Below are positions 1 through 8,160 of a DNA stretch of 39,105 nucleotides, in pieces. Each line of letters starts with the position of its first letter. Position 1 is the first letter of the stretch. The notes beneath the pieces were generated by a model, which worked only from the letters and a program-made list of their open reading frames with translations, was not told where the DNA came from and made no database searches. Made by a program: the position numbers and the translations under genes. Source of the DNA: Clostridia bacterium (GTDB lineage Bacteria > Bacillota > Clostridia > Oscillospirales > CAG-272); contig JAFZRM010000132.1 in assembly GCA_017619885.1 (NCBI GenBank), forward strand, positions 1 to 39,105. The letters are read 5' to 3'.

Positions 1-47
1 CGTATGCTCAATCAAACGAAAAGTCCAGTACTCGCAGCAGCGTTAAG

Positions 48-71
48 AAAACGCTCCGGGGGAGCGTTTTT
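48..71. terminator. Hairpin with T-run
   Basis: A perfect 10-bp stem (AAAACGCTCC and GGAGCGTTTT) around a GGG loop, followed by one more T. It has the form of an intrinsic terminator and could work on either strand because the stem begins with As. The gene it would end is outside the window. Confidence 0.55.
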
Positions 72-84
72 AGAGGTGACCGAA

Positions 85-137
85 GAATTTTGCGAAGCAC
101 GCATAAACTAGTCTGTACAAATTGCTTCGCAAAATTC
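85..137. repeat. 15-bp perfect inverted repeat
   Basis: GAATTTTGCGAAGCA at 85-99 is the exact reverse complement of 123-137, with a 23-nt loop between. No T-run follows, so this is not a simple terminator. It sits in a gene-free stretch (1-600) made of several hairpins and may belong to a dispersed repeat family. Confidence 0.6.
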
Positions 138-163
138 AAGACGAGTCCCGTATGCTCCACCAG

Positions 164-191
164 AAAACCCGATGCGAAAGCATCGGGTTTT
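164..191. terminator. GAAA-tetraloop hairpin, terminator-like
   Basis: A 12-bp perfect stem (AAAACCCGATGC and GCATCGGGTTTT) closes on a GAAA tetraloop. The T-run is inside the 3' arm, as in bidirectional intrinsic terminators. Confidence 0.55.
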
Positions 192-199
192 CAACTAAA

Positions 200-480
200 T
201 CCGTCCTTACGGGAACCCCCATTGCTCACGAGTTCGCAACGGGGAACCCCTATTACGGACGGGTGAAATCACTTCGTGATGAAATCGCTTCGCGATGAAA
301 TCCGCACTGACGTACGGGATAAAGAGGACGGATTAAATTTCATCGAGAGCGAAGCGAACGATTTCATCCGAGGACGAAGTCTGAGGATTTCACCGCGGCT
401 TTCCGTCGGGGTCCCCGGCGAATCGCGAACAGCGATTCGTGGGGAACGGACGCCGCGATTTCACCTTACGTTGTCTCATT
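200..480. repeat. Palindrome-rich intergenic repeat region
   Basis: The stretch iterates a unit resembling GATGAAATC joined by short palindromes (ACTTCGT and GCTTCGC at about 268-292). Variants recur near 340-375 and 385-465. A separate stem, AATCGC-GAACA-GCGATT, lies at 421-437. An 11-mer CGGGAACCCCC at 210-220 recurs at the last bases of the window (39095-39105). I see no credible gene in 1-600; the open frame across part of it reads through repeats and lacks a ribosome site. Such units are a dispersed repeat class common in clostridial genomes (inference). Confidence 0.5.
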
Positions 481-545
481 CTCTATTCATAAACGAAATG
501 ACGCCGCCGTGCGCCTTTTTTATTTCCGCATCCCGAAAATTCCTG

Positions 546-574
546 TTGACACGGCCGTTATGCCGTGTTATAAT
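546..574 (+). promoter_or_regulatory. Consensus promoter with operator-like palindrome
   Basis: TTGACA (546-551), a 17-nt spacer and TATAAT (569-574) form a consensus vegetative promoter. The spacer holds the inverted repeat CACGGC-N6-GCCGTG (550-567), which starts on the last two bases of the -35 box. A repressor bound there would block RNA polymerase. A near-identical arrangement stands before the TIM-barrel gene (18566-18594). It drives the lipoprotein gene starting at 601. Confidence 0.75.
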
Positions 575-600
575 AAGATGAATACAGAAAGGGAGAGACT

Positions 601-1683
601 ATGAAGAGATTTGCGTCAGCGCTTCTCGCCGCGCTTATGATCTGCGCCTGCGCCGGGTGCACGAACCCGCAGGATACCCAGACCGTGACGGACGCGACGG
701 CGGAGCCGGATACGGCGGTGCCGGTCACGACCGCGGAGGAGACGACCGGAGAAGAGCAGAAGGAGGAGATCGGAATGCAGATAATACCCGATATTAAATT
801 CGAGACCGGGATGAGGCTCATCACACAGAAGGACCACAGCAACGGCGACGCCATAAAAACGTTCGGCAAACACAGCTTTTACGGCGGCAAAGTCAATCTC
901 GCCACGGTGCGCTGGCGTCTGGCGCAGTGGGACTCCGGGCCGGATCTGTCCGAATGCATCATCGAGGCGGGCGACAGCACGATAACGGACGGTAAATGGC
1001 GTCAGTTTTCATACGATCCGGAAGAGAATATGATGACTTTCCGCCTCGATACGTCCGCATATTATCAGGGCAGGCCTGCCGTTGCAGGCGATTACTGGCC
1101 GCATCTGCTGATAGAACAGGACGATTTCGGATACGCGGATCTCGACCGCGACACCCGCGAATACTATAAATGCAGAAGCGAGAAGATCGTGCTTTCGATG
1201 GATATCCGCCTAGGCGATTATAAAGAGGTCGCGATAGACGGCGACTGGGTGCGCGCCGCGCAGTTTCTGCTTTACTTCTACGTTAAAGGTATAAACACGA
1301 ACGATTTCTGCTGGTTCGGCATACAGCTTTTCGACAACCGCGTCGAAAAAAACGAGCATTACGTCGGCTACGACGGCGGCAAAGCCGACGCGTCCGGCGC
1401 GATGATCTACTCCATCGGCTCAAAATACGTCTATCCCGGCGAAAGCCTCTGGAAAGACGGCGCGCCCCGCCCGAACGGCGACTGGGTGCATATCGAGATA
1501 GATATCAGACCGTATCTCGACGATATGTTCGAGCGCGGCCGCGCCGACGGCTATTTCAAAGCCGGCTCGATCAAACAACTGTGTATCAGCGGCATGAATA
1601 TGGGTTGGGAGACTATCGGTACGTTCGACCATACAATGTACGTTAAAAATCTCGCGCTGACGTCGTATCCGACGGGTAAATAA
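601..1683 (+). CDS. Secreted lipoprotein of unknown function
   Basis: A 360-residue protein with a short basic N-terminus, a hydrophobic stretch and a lipobox ending in Cys20, so it should be exported and lipid-anchored. Residues 20-60 are a Thr/Glu/Ala-rich linker, as in surface lipoproteins of gut Clostridia. The remaining 300 residues are rich in aromatic and Asp residues and look like a beta-sandwich, perhaps a carbohydrate-binding jelly roll. I do not recognise the family. The start is supported by GGGAGAG eight bases or fewer upstream and a consensus promoter. It stands alone, ended by the double hairpin at 1704-1763. The second lipoprotein (11776) has the same overall plan. The shared promoter palindrome with the TIM-barrel/discoidin gene suggests a role in glycan use (inference). 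Confidence 0.85.
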   Translation: MKRFASALLAALMICACAGCTNPQDTQTVTDATAEPDTAVPVTTAEETTGEEQKEEIGMQIIPDIKFETGMRLITQKDHSNGDAIKTFGKHSFYGGKVNLATVRWRLAQWDSGPDLSECIIEAGDSTITDGKWRQFSYDPEENMMTFRLDTSAYYQGRPAVAGDYWPHLLIEQDDFGYADLDRDTREYYKCRSEKIVLSMDIRLGDYKEVAIDGDWVRAAQFLLYFYVKGINTNDFCWFGIQLFDNRVEKNEHYVGYDGGKADASGAMIYSIGSKYVYPGESLWKDGAPRPNGDWVHIEIDIRPYLDDMFERGRADGYFKAGSIKQLCISGMNMGWETIGTFDHTMYVKNLALTSYPTGK

Positions 1684-1703
1684 GAACGTAAAAGGTGAAA
1701 TAA

Positions 1704-1761
1704 AATCCACCCGAAAGGGTGGATTCAGTTAAAAAACCTCGTCTTTCGACGAGGTTTTTTT
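1704..1761. terminator. Tandem hairpins, bidirectional terminator
   Basis: The first hairpin is AATCCACCC-GAAA-GGGTGGATT (1704-1725). The second (1731-1760) is a 13-bp stem that begins with six As and ends with six Ts. It can end transcription of the lipoprotein gene from the left and of the tRNA gene from the right, whose CCA end is only two bases away. Confidence 0.85.
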
Positions 1762-1762
1762 C

Positions 1763-1839
1763 TGGTGGAGACAGAGAGATTCGAACTCTAGACCTTTCGC
1801 ACGTCAAGCGAATGCTCTAACCAGCTGAGCTATGTCTCC
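1763..1839 (-). tRNA. tRNA-Val(GAC)
   Basis: On the - strand the sequence folds as a cloverleaf: acceptor GGAGACA pairs with TGTCTCC, the D arm is GCTC/GAGC, the anticodon stem is TTCGC/GCGAA around loop TTGACGT (anticodon GAC, reading valine GUC), and the T loop is TTCGAAT. The T stem has one mismatch at its outer pair. The discriminator A and the CCA end are encoded. The transcript ends in the terminator at 1731-1760. Confidence 0.93.
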
Positions 1840-1952
1840 GTTGCGGTTGTAAATTGCATTATAGCACAGCACATAATGAAAATCAAGACATAAGATTGAA
1901 ATAAATGTGTAAATTTGATGAACGAAAACTCCGCTGTTTTTCAAAACAGTAC

Positions 1953-1981
1953 TTGATTTTTCAGCGCCGGAATGGTATAAT
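1953..1981 (+). promoter_or_regulatory. Promoter of pepD
   Basis: TTGATT (1953-1958), a 17-nt spacer and TATAAT (1976-1981), about 57 bases before the pepD ATG. It lies between the divergent tRNA gene and pepD. Confidence 0.7.
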
Positions 1982-2038
1982 ACTGCTGACCGCGAACTGT
2001 GAGACAGCCGCGCGGAAATAATATAGTGAGGTCAGTTT

Positions 2039-3490
2039 ATGGAATTTACCGAACAGTGCAGACCGTTGTCTGTGTTTAAATTTTTCGAGCTTTTGTCGTC
2101 GGTGCCGCACGGGTCCGGCAACACAAAGGCGATAAGCGACATTTGCGTCGGTTTCGCGGAAAAGCGCGGGCTTGAATATTACCGCGACGAATACAACAAC
2201 GTGATAATATACAAACAAGGCTCGAAGGGCAGGGAAGACCTGGCGCCGGTTATCATCCAGGGCCACCTCGACATGGTCTGCGCAAAGAACCCGGACGATC
2301 CGATCGACATGGCGAAGGAGCCGATAAAGCTCAGCGTCGACGACGGATATCTGCACGCCGTCGGCACGTCGCTCGGCGGCGACGACGCGATAGCCGTCGC
2401 GATGGCGCTCGCGATACTCGACGACGATACGCTCCCGCATCCGCCGATCGAGGCGGTGTTCACCACCGACGAGGAGACCGGTATGTTCGGCGCCGCGGGG
2501 CTCGACGCGTCGAGGCTGACGGGCAGACGGATGCTCAACATCGACTCCGAGGAGGAGGGCGTTTTCACCGCGGGCTGCGCCGGCGGCGTCCGCGCCAACT
2601 GCTCCATCCCTGTCAGCCGCGAGAAATGCGGCGACGGTGTGCAGGTGTACGAGATCACGGTCGGCGGGCTTCTCGGCGGCCATTCCGGCTGCGATATAGA
2701 CAAGGAGCGCGCCAGCTCGAACGTGCTCGCGGGCAGGTTCCTGTTCGCGGCGACGAAGCTGCTGCCTCTGCGCCTCTGCTCGATGAGCGGCGGCGAATTC
2801 GACAACGTGATACCTGGGAAGACCGTCGCCGTCGCGGCAGTGTCGGAGATCGACGGTAAAAGATTCGAGGCGCTGGCCGAAAAATACGCTGCCATCTATT
2901 CATCCGAGCTGCAGAGCTGCGATCCCGGCGTGACGCTTACTGTGAAGAAAGTGAAGAAGCCGAAGGACGCGCTGACGCTGCCCGATACCGCGAAGGTCCT
3001 CACGGCGCTGCGCATCCTGCCTAACGGCATCCAGCACATGGACCCGGATCTGAAAGGGCTCGTGCAGACGTCGCTCAACATGGGAGTGCTGAGGCTTAAC
3101 GAAAACAGCTTCGATTACAGCTTCGCGATCCGCTCGTCCGTCGCAACGCGCAAACAGGAACTGCTTGAAAGAGTCGTCACGGTGACGGAGCTGCTCGGCG
3201 GATCGGTGACAACGCACGGCGCGTATCCAGGCTGGGAATACAAAAGAGTCTCGCCGCTGCGCGACAAGGCGCTTCAGGCGTACCGCGACGTTTACGGCGC
3301 GGAGGCTGTGATCTCGGCGACTCACGGCGGGCTTGAATGCGGGCTTTTCGCCGACAAACTGCCCGGGCTCGACTGCATCTCGTACGGTCCCGAGCTTCAC
3401 GACGTCCATTCCGTCAGAGAACGGCTCGGCGTCGCCTCCGTCGGACGCGTTTACGATCTGACCTGCCGCATCCTCGAACTTCTCGACTGA
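2039..3490 (+). CDS. pepD: Xaa-His dipeptidase (beta-Ala-His dipeptidase), M20 family
   Basis: A 483-residue cytosolic metallopeptidase, the usual length for the M20C aminoacyl-histidine dipeptidases that split carnosine-like and other short peptides. The zinc ligands sit in the expected order: QGHLDMV (H76), GGDDAIAVA (D115 bridging), TDEETG (E145 catalytic, E146 ligand), and a C-terminal LHDVHSVRE segment giving the last histidine. The middle third is the dimerisation lid. GTGAGG lies seven bases before the ATG, and a promoter (1953-1981) and terminator (3505-3538) make it a single-gene unit. Its role would be peptide and amino-acid salvage. Nothing looks broken. Confidence 0.95.
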   Translation: MEFTEQCRPLSVFKFFELLSSVPHGSGNTKAISDICVGFAEKRGLEYYRDEYNNVIIYKQGSKGREDLAPVIIQGHLDMVCAKNPDDPIDMAKEPIKLSVDDGYLHAVGTSLGGDDAIAVAMALAILDDDTLPHPPIEAVFTTDEETGMFGAAGLDASRLTGRRMLNIDSEEEGVFTAGCAGGVRANCSIPVSREKCGDGVQVYEITVGGLLGGHSGCDIDKERASSNVLAGRFLFAATKLLPLRLCSMSGGEFDNVIPGKTVAVAAVSEIDGKRFEALAEKYAAIYSSELQSCDPGVTLTVKKVKKPKDALTLPDTAKVLTALRILPNGIQHMDPDLKGLVQTSLNMGVLRLNENSFDYSFAIRSSVATRKQELLERVVTVTELLGGSVTTHGAYPGWEYKRVSPLRDKALQAYRDVYGAEAVISATHGGLECGLFADKLPGLDCISYGPELHDVHSVRERLGVASVGRVYDLTCRILELLD

Positions 3491-3504
3491 ACAGAATAAA
3501 ACGA

Positions 3505-3538
3505 CCCCGGTCCGTCGATAATCGGACCGGGGTTTTTT
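3505..3538 (+). terminator. pepD terminator
   Basis: CCCCGGTCCG (3505-3514) pairs perfectly with 3523-3532 and is followed by six Ts (3533-3538). The next base is the A of the DUF421 start codon, so the T-run directly touches the downstream gene. Confidence 0.9.
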
Positions 3539-4225
3539 ATGGCTGTTATTTTCATTCGCACGGTTATAATCTACGCGGTGCTTTTCGCCGTGCTCAGGCT
3601 TATGGGGAAGAGGCAGATCGGCGAGCTTCAGCCGTCGGAGCTCGTCAGTACGCTGATACTGTCGCAGATCGCCTCTCAGCCGATAGCGAGCCAGAGCATA
3701 CCGCTTTCATACGGGATCGTCCCGGTCGTCGCCGTCGTCTGCCTCGAGGTCATCGCCTCGTATCTTACGACGCGCGTGCCGGCGCTGAAACGGATCTTCG
3801 TCGGGCGGCCGAGCATACTGATCGACCGCGGCAGGATAGATCAGGCTGAGCTGCTGCGCCAGCGCGTGACGGTCGAGGAGCTGATGTCAGAGCTGCGCTC
3901 GAACGGTGTCGCCGATCCGGGCGACGTCTATTACGCGGTCATGGAGGAGAGCGGAAGCATATCCGTACTGCTCAAAGCCCCGGCGTCGCCGCCGGCGCGG
4001 CAGGATCTCGGAGTCGAAGCGGACGAGCGCGGCATGGCGCGGCTCGTCATATCGGACGGCGTTATCAACCGCGAAAATCTCGCCGCCCTCGGCAAAAACG
4101 AGCGCTGGCTGATGAAGCGCCTCGGCGAGGCGGAGCTTACCGCCGCCGACGTTTTCGTCATGACGTGCGACGAGAAGTCGAACGTACGTATAGTCAAAAA
4201 ACGCGGGAAGGGAGGAGGATCATGA
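3539..4225 (+). CDS. DUF421 (YetF-type) membrane protein
   Basis: A 228-residue inner-membrane protein of the DUF421/YetF family. Three hydrophobic segments fill residues 1-75, with the family signature LRLMGKRQIGELQPSELV at about 20-37 and SQIASQP after it. The cytosolic C-terminal part has the typical VGRPSILIDRG and LLRQRVTVEELMSELR motifs. In this family the soluble domain forms a lid-like dimer, and members are linked to spore or envelope functions, but the activity is not known. The start is set by family alignment: the first helix must begin here. No Shine-Dalgarno precedes it because the pepD terminator occupies that space, which is odd. It overlaps the DUF4363 gene by ATGA, so the two are translationally coupled. 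Confidence 0.9.
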   Translation: MAVIFIRTVIIYAVLFAVLRLMGKRQIGELQPSELVSTLILSQIASQPIASQSIPLSYGIVPVVAVVCLEVIASYLTTRVPALKRIFVGRPSILIDRGRIDQAELLRQRVTVEELMSELRSNGVADPGDVYYAVMEESGSISVLLKAPASPPARQDLGVEADERGMARLVISDGVINRENLAALGKNERWLMKRLGEAELTAADVFVMTCDEKSNVRIVKKRGKGGGS

Positions 4226-4587
4226 GGGCTCTGTATTTATCCGCGGCGCTGCTTACGGCAGCCGTCGTATACGTTTTTTCATCGACCGCATATCTGTCGG
4301 GCTTTTTTTCGGAGCTTCTCACATATACAGAAAACATGCCAAACGATCCGGCGGACGCGGCGGGGCCGCTCGACGAGCTGCTAGACAAATGGGAGCGCGG
4401 CAAGCCCGCCGTTATAATGCTCGTCGACCGCGGCGAGGCGGACGGCATAGACACGGCGTTGCAGTGGCTGCTCGGCGCCGTGGAATCGGGCGACGGAAAA
4501 GAATATACCGCAGCCGTCGCCGGTCTGCGGTATGAGATAGGACAGATAATGAGCTTCATCCGCCCCTGCGCGGAAAACGTGCTATGA
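4222..4587 (+). CDS. DUF4363 family protein
   Basis: A 121-residue protein with one N-terminal membrane segment (about residues 5-30) and a short extracytoplasmic helical domain. Family assignment rests on its size, its topology and its position directly after a DUF421 gene, the usual partner in Clostridia. The start at 4222 is chosen over an in-frame upstream ATG because GGAGGAGG ends four bases before it and it overlaps the DUF421 stop by ATGA. Its stop ends at 4587 and the convergent copA stop begins at 4588, leaving no intergenic base. Function unknown; probably a partner of the DUF421 protein. Confidence 0.85.
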   Translation: MRALYLSAALLTAAVVYVFSSTAYLSGFFSELLTYTENMPNDPADAAGPLDELLDKWERGKPAVIMLVDRGEADGIDTALQWLLGAVESGDGKEYTAAVAGLRYEIGQIMSFIRPCAENVL

Positions 4588-7089
4588 TCAGCCGACGAAT
4601 TCGTAGCCCTGCTCCTCGACCGCGGCTTTGATCACGCCGTCCGGCACGTCCTTTGACAGCGTCAGGATCGCCGTGCCTTTTTCGTGACTCGTTACGGCGG
4701 ATTCCACGCCGTCAAGCGCCTCGAGCGCTTTTTTTACTCTCGCCTCGCAGTGCGGGCACATCATACCTTTGATAAATACCGTTTTTTCCATGTTTTTCTC
4801 CTCCGTATCAGTATCATGATCATGCGCCTTCTCCGGCGCTTCTTTGTTTTCGAATTTTACCGGCTTGAACAGGTTGAGCCTCAGCGCGTTCATTACGACG
4901 CAGAAACTTGAAAGGCTCATCGCCGCCGACGCGATCATCGGATCGAGCGTCAGCCCGAGACCGCTGAACACGCCCGCCGCGACGGGTATGCAGACGGCGT
5001 TGTAGATGAAAGCCCAGAACAGGTTTTGATAAATCGTGTGCAGCGTCCTGCGAGACAGTTTTACAGCGTTTACGACGTCAACCGCCGCACTCTTCGTCAG
5101 CACCACGTCCGCCGCGTCGACGGCTATATCCGTCCCGGCGCCGATCGCGATGCCGATATCCGCGGCCGTCAGCGCCGGCGCGTCGTTGATCCCGTCGCCG
5201 ACCATCGCGGCTTTTTTGTCTTTTGAAATGCGCCGGATCACCGCTTCTTTTTCCTGCGGCAGAACGCCGGCGACCACGTCAGAAACGCCTATACGCGCGC
5301 CGACCGCCTTTGCGGTCCGCTCGTTGTCGCCGGTCAGCATCGTGACGGCGACGCCCATCTCGCAAAGCTCCCGCACCGCGAAGGCGCTGTCTTCCTTTTC
5401 CGTGTCGGCTACCGCGACGATCCCGGCGAGCACGCCGCCGTACGCGAAGTACAGAGGCGTCTTTCCCTGATCCGACAGCGCCGCCGCGGACCTTTCCGCG
5501 TCGTCCGATACTTCGCAGTGTTCTTTGATATAAGCGAGGTTACCGCCGTACGCCGCCGTCCCGTTCACGGTGCCGGAAAGACCTCTGCCCGGCACGTTTT
5601 CAAAATCGCCGCATTCGGCGGGCGCTGTGCCGCTTGATGACGCGTAAGATTTGATCGCTTTTGCGAACGGATGCTCGCTTTTCTCCTCTAGTGCAGCGGC
5701 GACAGATACGAGCTCGTCCGCGGTCATACCCGACGGCAGAACGTCGGTGACCTGCGGGACGCCCTTCGTCAGCGTTCCCGTCTTGTCGAACACGACGGCT
5801 TTGACTTTTCCGGTCTCTTCAAGCGCTTCCGCGGTCTTGAAAAGGATGTTGTTTTTCGCCGCCACGCCGCTGCCGACCATTACCGCGACAGGGGTCGCGA
5901 GTCCGAGCGCGCACGGACAGCTGATGACGAGAACGGATCTCCCGCGCGCGAGACTGAATCCGATACCGCGGCCGATGATAAGCCATACGACCGTGGTTAT
6001 CAGCGCTATGATCATGACCGCGGGCACGAACACGCCCGATACTTTGTCAGCAGTTTTAGCGATCGGCGCCTTTGACGCCGACGCGTCGGCGACGGCTTTT
6101 ATGATGTGCGAAAGCGTCGTGTCCTCGCCGACCGCCGTCGCGCGGCATCTGACGTAGCCGGTGCGGTTGATCGTCGCGCCGCTGACCGTGTCGCCCGGCG
6201 ATTTTTCCGCCGGCACGCTCTCGCCGGTAAGCGACGATTCGTCGACGGTGCATCTTCCCTCAACGACGACGCCGTCCGTCGGAATCTTCTCGCCGGGATA
6301 GACTGCGAACACGTCGCCGACTTTCAACTCCGAAACTACGACCGTGATCTCACCGCCGTCCTTTATCAGGTGAGCCGTGTCCGGCATAAGCTCGGACAGA
6401 CCTTTCAGCGCGCTCGTCGTCCTGCCCTTCGAATACGATTCGAGAGTCTTGCCGAGCGTTATCAACACGAGGATCATCGCCGCGCCTTCAAAATAGAATT
6501 CGTGCATGAGCGAAGCGGCTTTTTCCGCCTCGCCCGATGAGGCCGCGGCGGTCATCAAAAACAGTATCGCCGTGCTGTAGACGAACGACGCGCCCGAGCC
6601 GAGCGATACGAGCGTATCCATGTTCGGCGCGCCGTGAAACAGCCCTTTAACGCCTGACACGAAGAATCTGCCGTTTATTATCATCACGGCGGCGGACAGT
6701 ATCATCTGAACAAGTCCGATTGCGACGTGATTGCCGTGAAGGGGAGGCGGCAGCGGCCAGTCCCACATCGTGTGGCCCATCGAAACGTACATCAGCGGCA
6801 GAAGTATGACCGCCGACACGATGAAGCGGAGAAGCAGTTTCCTCGTCTCGCCGCCCGTGTCTTTCATATCTTTTGCAGCGGGGGCGCCGTCGGCCGACGA
6901 GGCGCCGTAGCCGGCGCGCCGCACCGCCGAGATCACCTGCTCGGCGGTCGCCGTGCCTTCGACGCTCATGTCGCCGGTCAGCAGATTTACGCTGCATTCG
7001 GTCACGCCGTCAAGCCCCGACACGGCTTTTTCAACTCTGCTGCTGCACGCCGCGCAGCTCATACCCGTGACTTTATATTTCTTCTTCAT
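4588..7089 (-). CDS. copA: Copper-translocating P-type ATPase with N- and C-terminal HMA domains
   Basis: An 833-residue P1B-1 ATPase that exports Cu(I). In order: HMA domain with GMSCAAC (residues 9-15), paired membrane helices (about 85-180), actuator motif TGES (288-291), the copper-site CPC (391-393) in a membrane helix, phosphorylation motif DKTGTL (D435), [14 protein letters not shown], then the last membrane helices. After a His/Asp-rich linker comes a second HMA domain (767-833) with GMMCPHC. A C-terminal HMA is unusual, because the fold normally ends after the last helices. It has the length and ends of a free CopZ, and an internal ribosome site precedes its ATG (4789-4804). The gene overlaps csoR by ATGA, so both sit under the CsoR operator. 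Confidence 0.95.
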   Translation of the reverse strand: MKKKYKVTGMSCAACSSRVEKAVSGLDGVTECSVNLLTGDMSVEGTATAEQVISAVRRAGYGASSADGAPAAKDMKDTGGETRKLLLRFIVSAVILLPLMYVSMGHTMWDWPLPPPLHGNHVAIGLVQMILSAAVMIINGRFFVSGVKGLFHGAPNMDTLVSLGSGASFVYSTAILFLMTAAASSGEAEKAASLMHEFYFEGAAMILVLITLGKTLESYSKGRTTSALKGLSELMPDTAHLIKDGGEITVVVSELKVGDVFAVYPGEKIPTDGVVVEGRCTVDESSLTGESVPAEKSPGDTVSGATINRTGYVRCRATAVGEDTTLSHIIKAVADASASKAPIAKTADKVSGVFVPAVMIIALITTVVWLIIGRGIGFSLARGRSVLVISCPCALGLATPVAVMVGSGVAAKNNILFKTAEALEETGKVKAVVFDKTGTLTKGVPQVTDVLPSGMTADELVSVAAALEEKSEHPFAKAIKSYASSSGTAPAECGDFENVPGRGLSGTVNGTAAYGGNLAYIKEHCEVSDDAERSAAALSDQGKTPLYFAYGGVLAGIVAVADTEKEDSAFAVRELCEMGVAVTMLTGDNERTAKAVGARIGVSDVVAGVLPQEKEAVIRRISKDKKAAMVGDGINDAPALTAADIGIAIGAGTDIAVDAADVVLTKSAAVDVVNAVKLSRRTLHTIYQNLFWAFIYNAVCIPVAAGVFSGLGLTLDPMIASAAMSLSSFCVVMNALRLNLFKPVKFENKEAPEKAHDHDTDTEEKNMEKTVFIKGMMCPHCEARVKKALEALDGVESAVTSHEKGTAILTLSKDVPDGVIKAAVEEQGYEFVG
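4789..4804 (-). promoter_or_regulatory. Internal ribosome site and ATG inside copA (possible CopZ start)
   Basis: On the - strand GGAGGAG (4804-4798) stands six bases before an in-frame ATG (4791-4789), which begins the C-terminal HMA domain. Initiation there would make a 67-residue protein (4791-4588) with MCPHC, the size of a CopZ copper chaperone. The match and spacing are as good as at the true gene starts here. Whether it is used is inference. Confidence 0.5.
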
Positions 7090-7382
7090 TTTATTATCCT
7101 GTCGAGCGCCGCGACGAGTTCCTCCGTCTTTTCGGTGTTCCCTTGCTTGATATCGTTCGCCACGCAGGTCCTTATGTGCTCCGATAAAAGCTCTCGGCGG
7201 AACGCCGACAGCGCGGAGGTCGCCGCCGAGACCTGCATCAGGACGTCTATGCAGTACGCGTCGCCCTCGACCATCGCGCGGATCCCGCGGATCTGTCCCT
7301 CGATGCGTGACAGACGGTTCGTCAGCTTTTTAAGCTCGTCCTGTGATCTTACTTTTTTACGGTGGCAGCAGTTGTTTTCCAT
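7086..7382 (-). CDS. csoR: Copper-sensing repressor CsoR
   Basis: A 98-residue all-helical DNA-binding repressor of the CsoR/RcnR family. It releases DNA when Cu(I) binds. The copper ligands are present with family spacing: Cys44 in AYCIDV, and His69 and Cys73 in EHIRTC (25 and 4 apart, as in the founding CsoR). Residues 15-45 carry the [12 protein letters not shown] signature. AAAGGAG lies eight bases before the ATG. The gene is first in the csoR-copA operon, and its own promoter carries the operator at 7414-7434, giving autoregulation. The N-terminal Cys-Cys-His cluster may be an extra metal contact (inference). Confidence 0.95.
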   Translation of the reverse strand: MENNCCHRKKVRSQDELKKLTNRLSRIEGQIRGIRAMVEGDAYCIDVLMQVSAATSALSAFRRELLSEHIRTCVANDIKQGNTEKTEELVAALDRIIK

Positions 7383-7410
7383 ACCGTCGCTCCTTTAGTT
7401 TTTCAACGCT

Positions 7411-7439
7411 ATTATATACCCCATGGGGGTATATTTAAA
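7411..7439 (-). promoter_or_regulatory. CsoR operator and csoR-copA promoter
   Basis: The near-palindrome ATATACCCC-AT-GGGGGTATAT (7414-7434) matches the known CsoR box (TACCCC-N-GGGGTA type). On the - strand TATAAT (7416-7411) and a weak TTTAAA (7439-7434) are 17 bases apart, so the operator fills the spacer and bound CsoR would occlude polymerase. Confidence 0.85.
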
Positions 7440-7488
7440 CGAAAAAATGTGGCGTATTTGTAAAATAAAAAAGGGAGGAGAAAAAAAC

Positions 7489-7757
7489 GATCCCGCCGCG
7501 GCGGGATCGACAGAGCTGAATTGAAGCCTGACGGCTTCAGCTAAATTGAAAGCCTGCGGCTTTCAGCTAAATTGAAGCCTGGCGGCTTCAGCTAAATTCG
7601 CCCTGCGGGCGAGCTAAATTGACCTGCGGTCAGCTAAATTGAAGCCTGACGGCTTCAGCTAAATTGAAAGCCTGCGGCTTTCAGCTAAATTCGCCCTGCG
7701 GGCGAGCTAAATTGACCTGCGGTCAGCTGAATTGAAGCCTGACGGCTTTCAGCTGAT
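7489..7757. repeat. Array of ten hairpins with a constant linker
   Basis: After a GC-rich hairpin (CGATCCCGCCGCGGCGGGATCG-like, 7489-7510), the linker AGCTAAATT (AGCTGAATT in the first and last units) repeats ten times. Each copy is followed by one of four short hairpins: GAAGCC/GGCTTC, GAAAGCC/GGCTTTC, CGCCC/GGGCG or GACC/GGTC, with loops based on TG plus one or two bases. The order A-B-A-C-D-A-B-C-D-A shows that a four-hairpin block was duplicated. The arms vary while staying self-complementary, so pairing is kept. The array lies downstream of the redox operon and upstream of csoR. No gene is visible. Confidence 0.85.
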
Positions 7758-7763
7758 GGAAAA

Positions 7764-8156
7764 TCAGAATTTGATGATTTCGGGCGGAGCGCCGAACGAC
7801 GAGATGACCGCGGTCGCGTCTTTGCAGTAGAACACCTCGGTGTTGCCGTCATTTTCGTCGTACATGCCGCGCAGATCGGGATACGCGTCGAGCATGGATT
7901 TCTTCGCCTCGTATCTGTCGTCCTCGATCAGCTCGCAGGTGAGGCGGATCCACGCGCCTTTAATGAAAGCGCAGATCTCCGCTTTCGGGTTTTTGTGCAG
8001 CTGCGCCGAGACGGCTTTTTTCTTTCCCGTCTGGATATACAGCTTGCCGTCGAAGACGTTGACCGTGCCGAACGGTCTGACTCTCGGCTGACCGCAGTCG
8101 TCCGTCGCCAGATAATACACGCCGGCGTCCTTCAGAAACGCGCATACTTTTTCCAT
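7764..8156 (-). CDS. PNPOx-fold (pyridoxamine 5'-phosphate oxidase family) flavoprotein
   Basis: A 130-residue split-barrel protein. GVYYLATDDCGQPRVRPFGTV (residues 12-32) is the typical start of FMN-binding PNPOx-like domains, and KKKAVSAQLHKNPKAEIC follows as expected. Relatives reduce flavin-linked substrates or nitro compounds, or act in stress responses; the substrate is not evident. It is last in an operon, four bases after the nitroreductase, and a GGAGG site sits inside that gene's last codons. Downstream lies the hairpin array. The link with a nitroreductase and two methionine sulfoxide reductases suggests a role in redox or electrophile stress (inference). Confidence 0.85.
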   Translation of the reverse strand: MEKVCAFLKDAGVYYLATDDCGQPRVRPFGTVNVFDGKLYIQTGKKKAVSAQLHKNPKAEICAFIKGAWIRLTCELIEDDRYEAKKSMLDAYPDLRGMYDENDGNTEVFYCKDATAVISSFGAPPEIIKF

Positions 8157-8160
8157 ATCG

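Noticed and set aside
276..581. 101-residue gene at the left edge
   Set aside because: It reads through palindromic repeats, has no ribosome site, a low-complexity product, and overlaps the lipoprotein's promoter.
7489..7757. CRISPR array
   Set aside because: The constant part is only nine bases, the variable parts are short self-complementary hairpins from four types, and no cas gene is near. It is a hairpin array.
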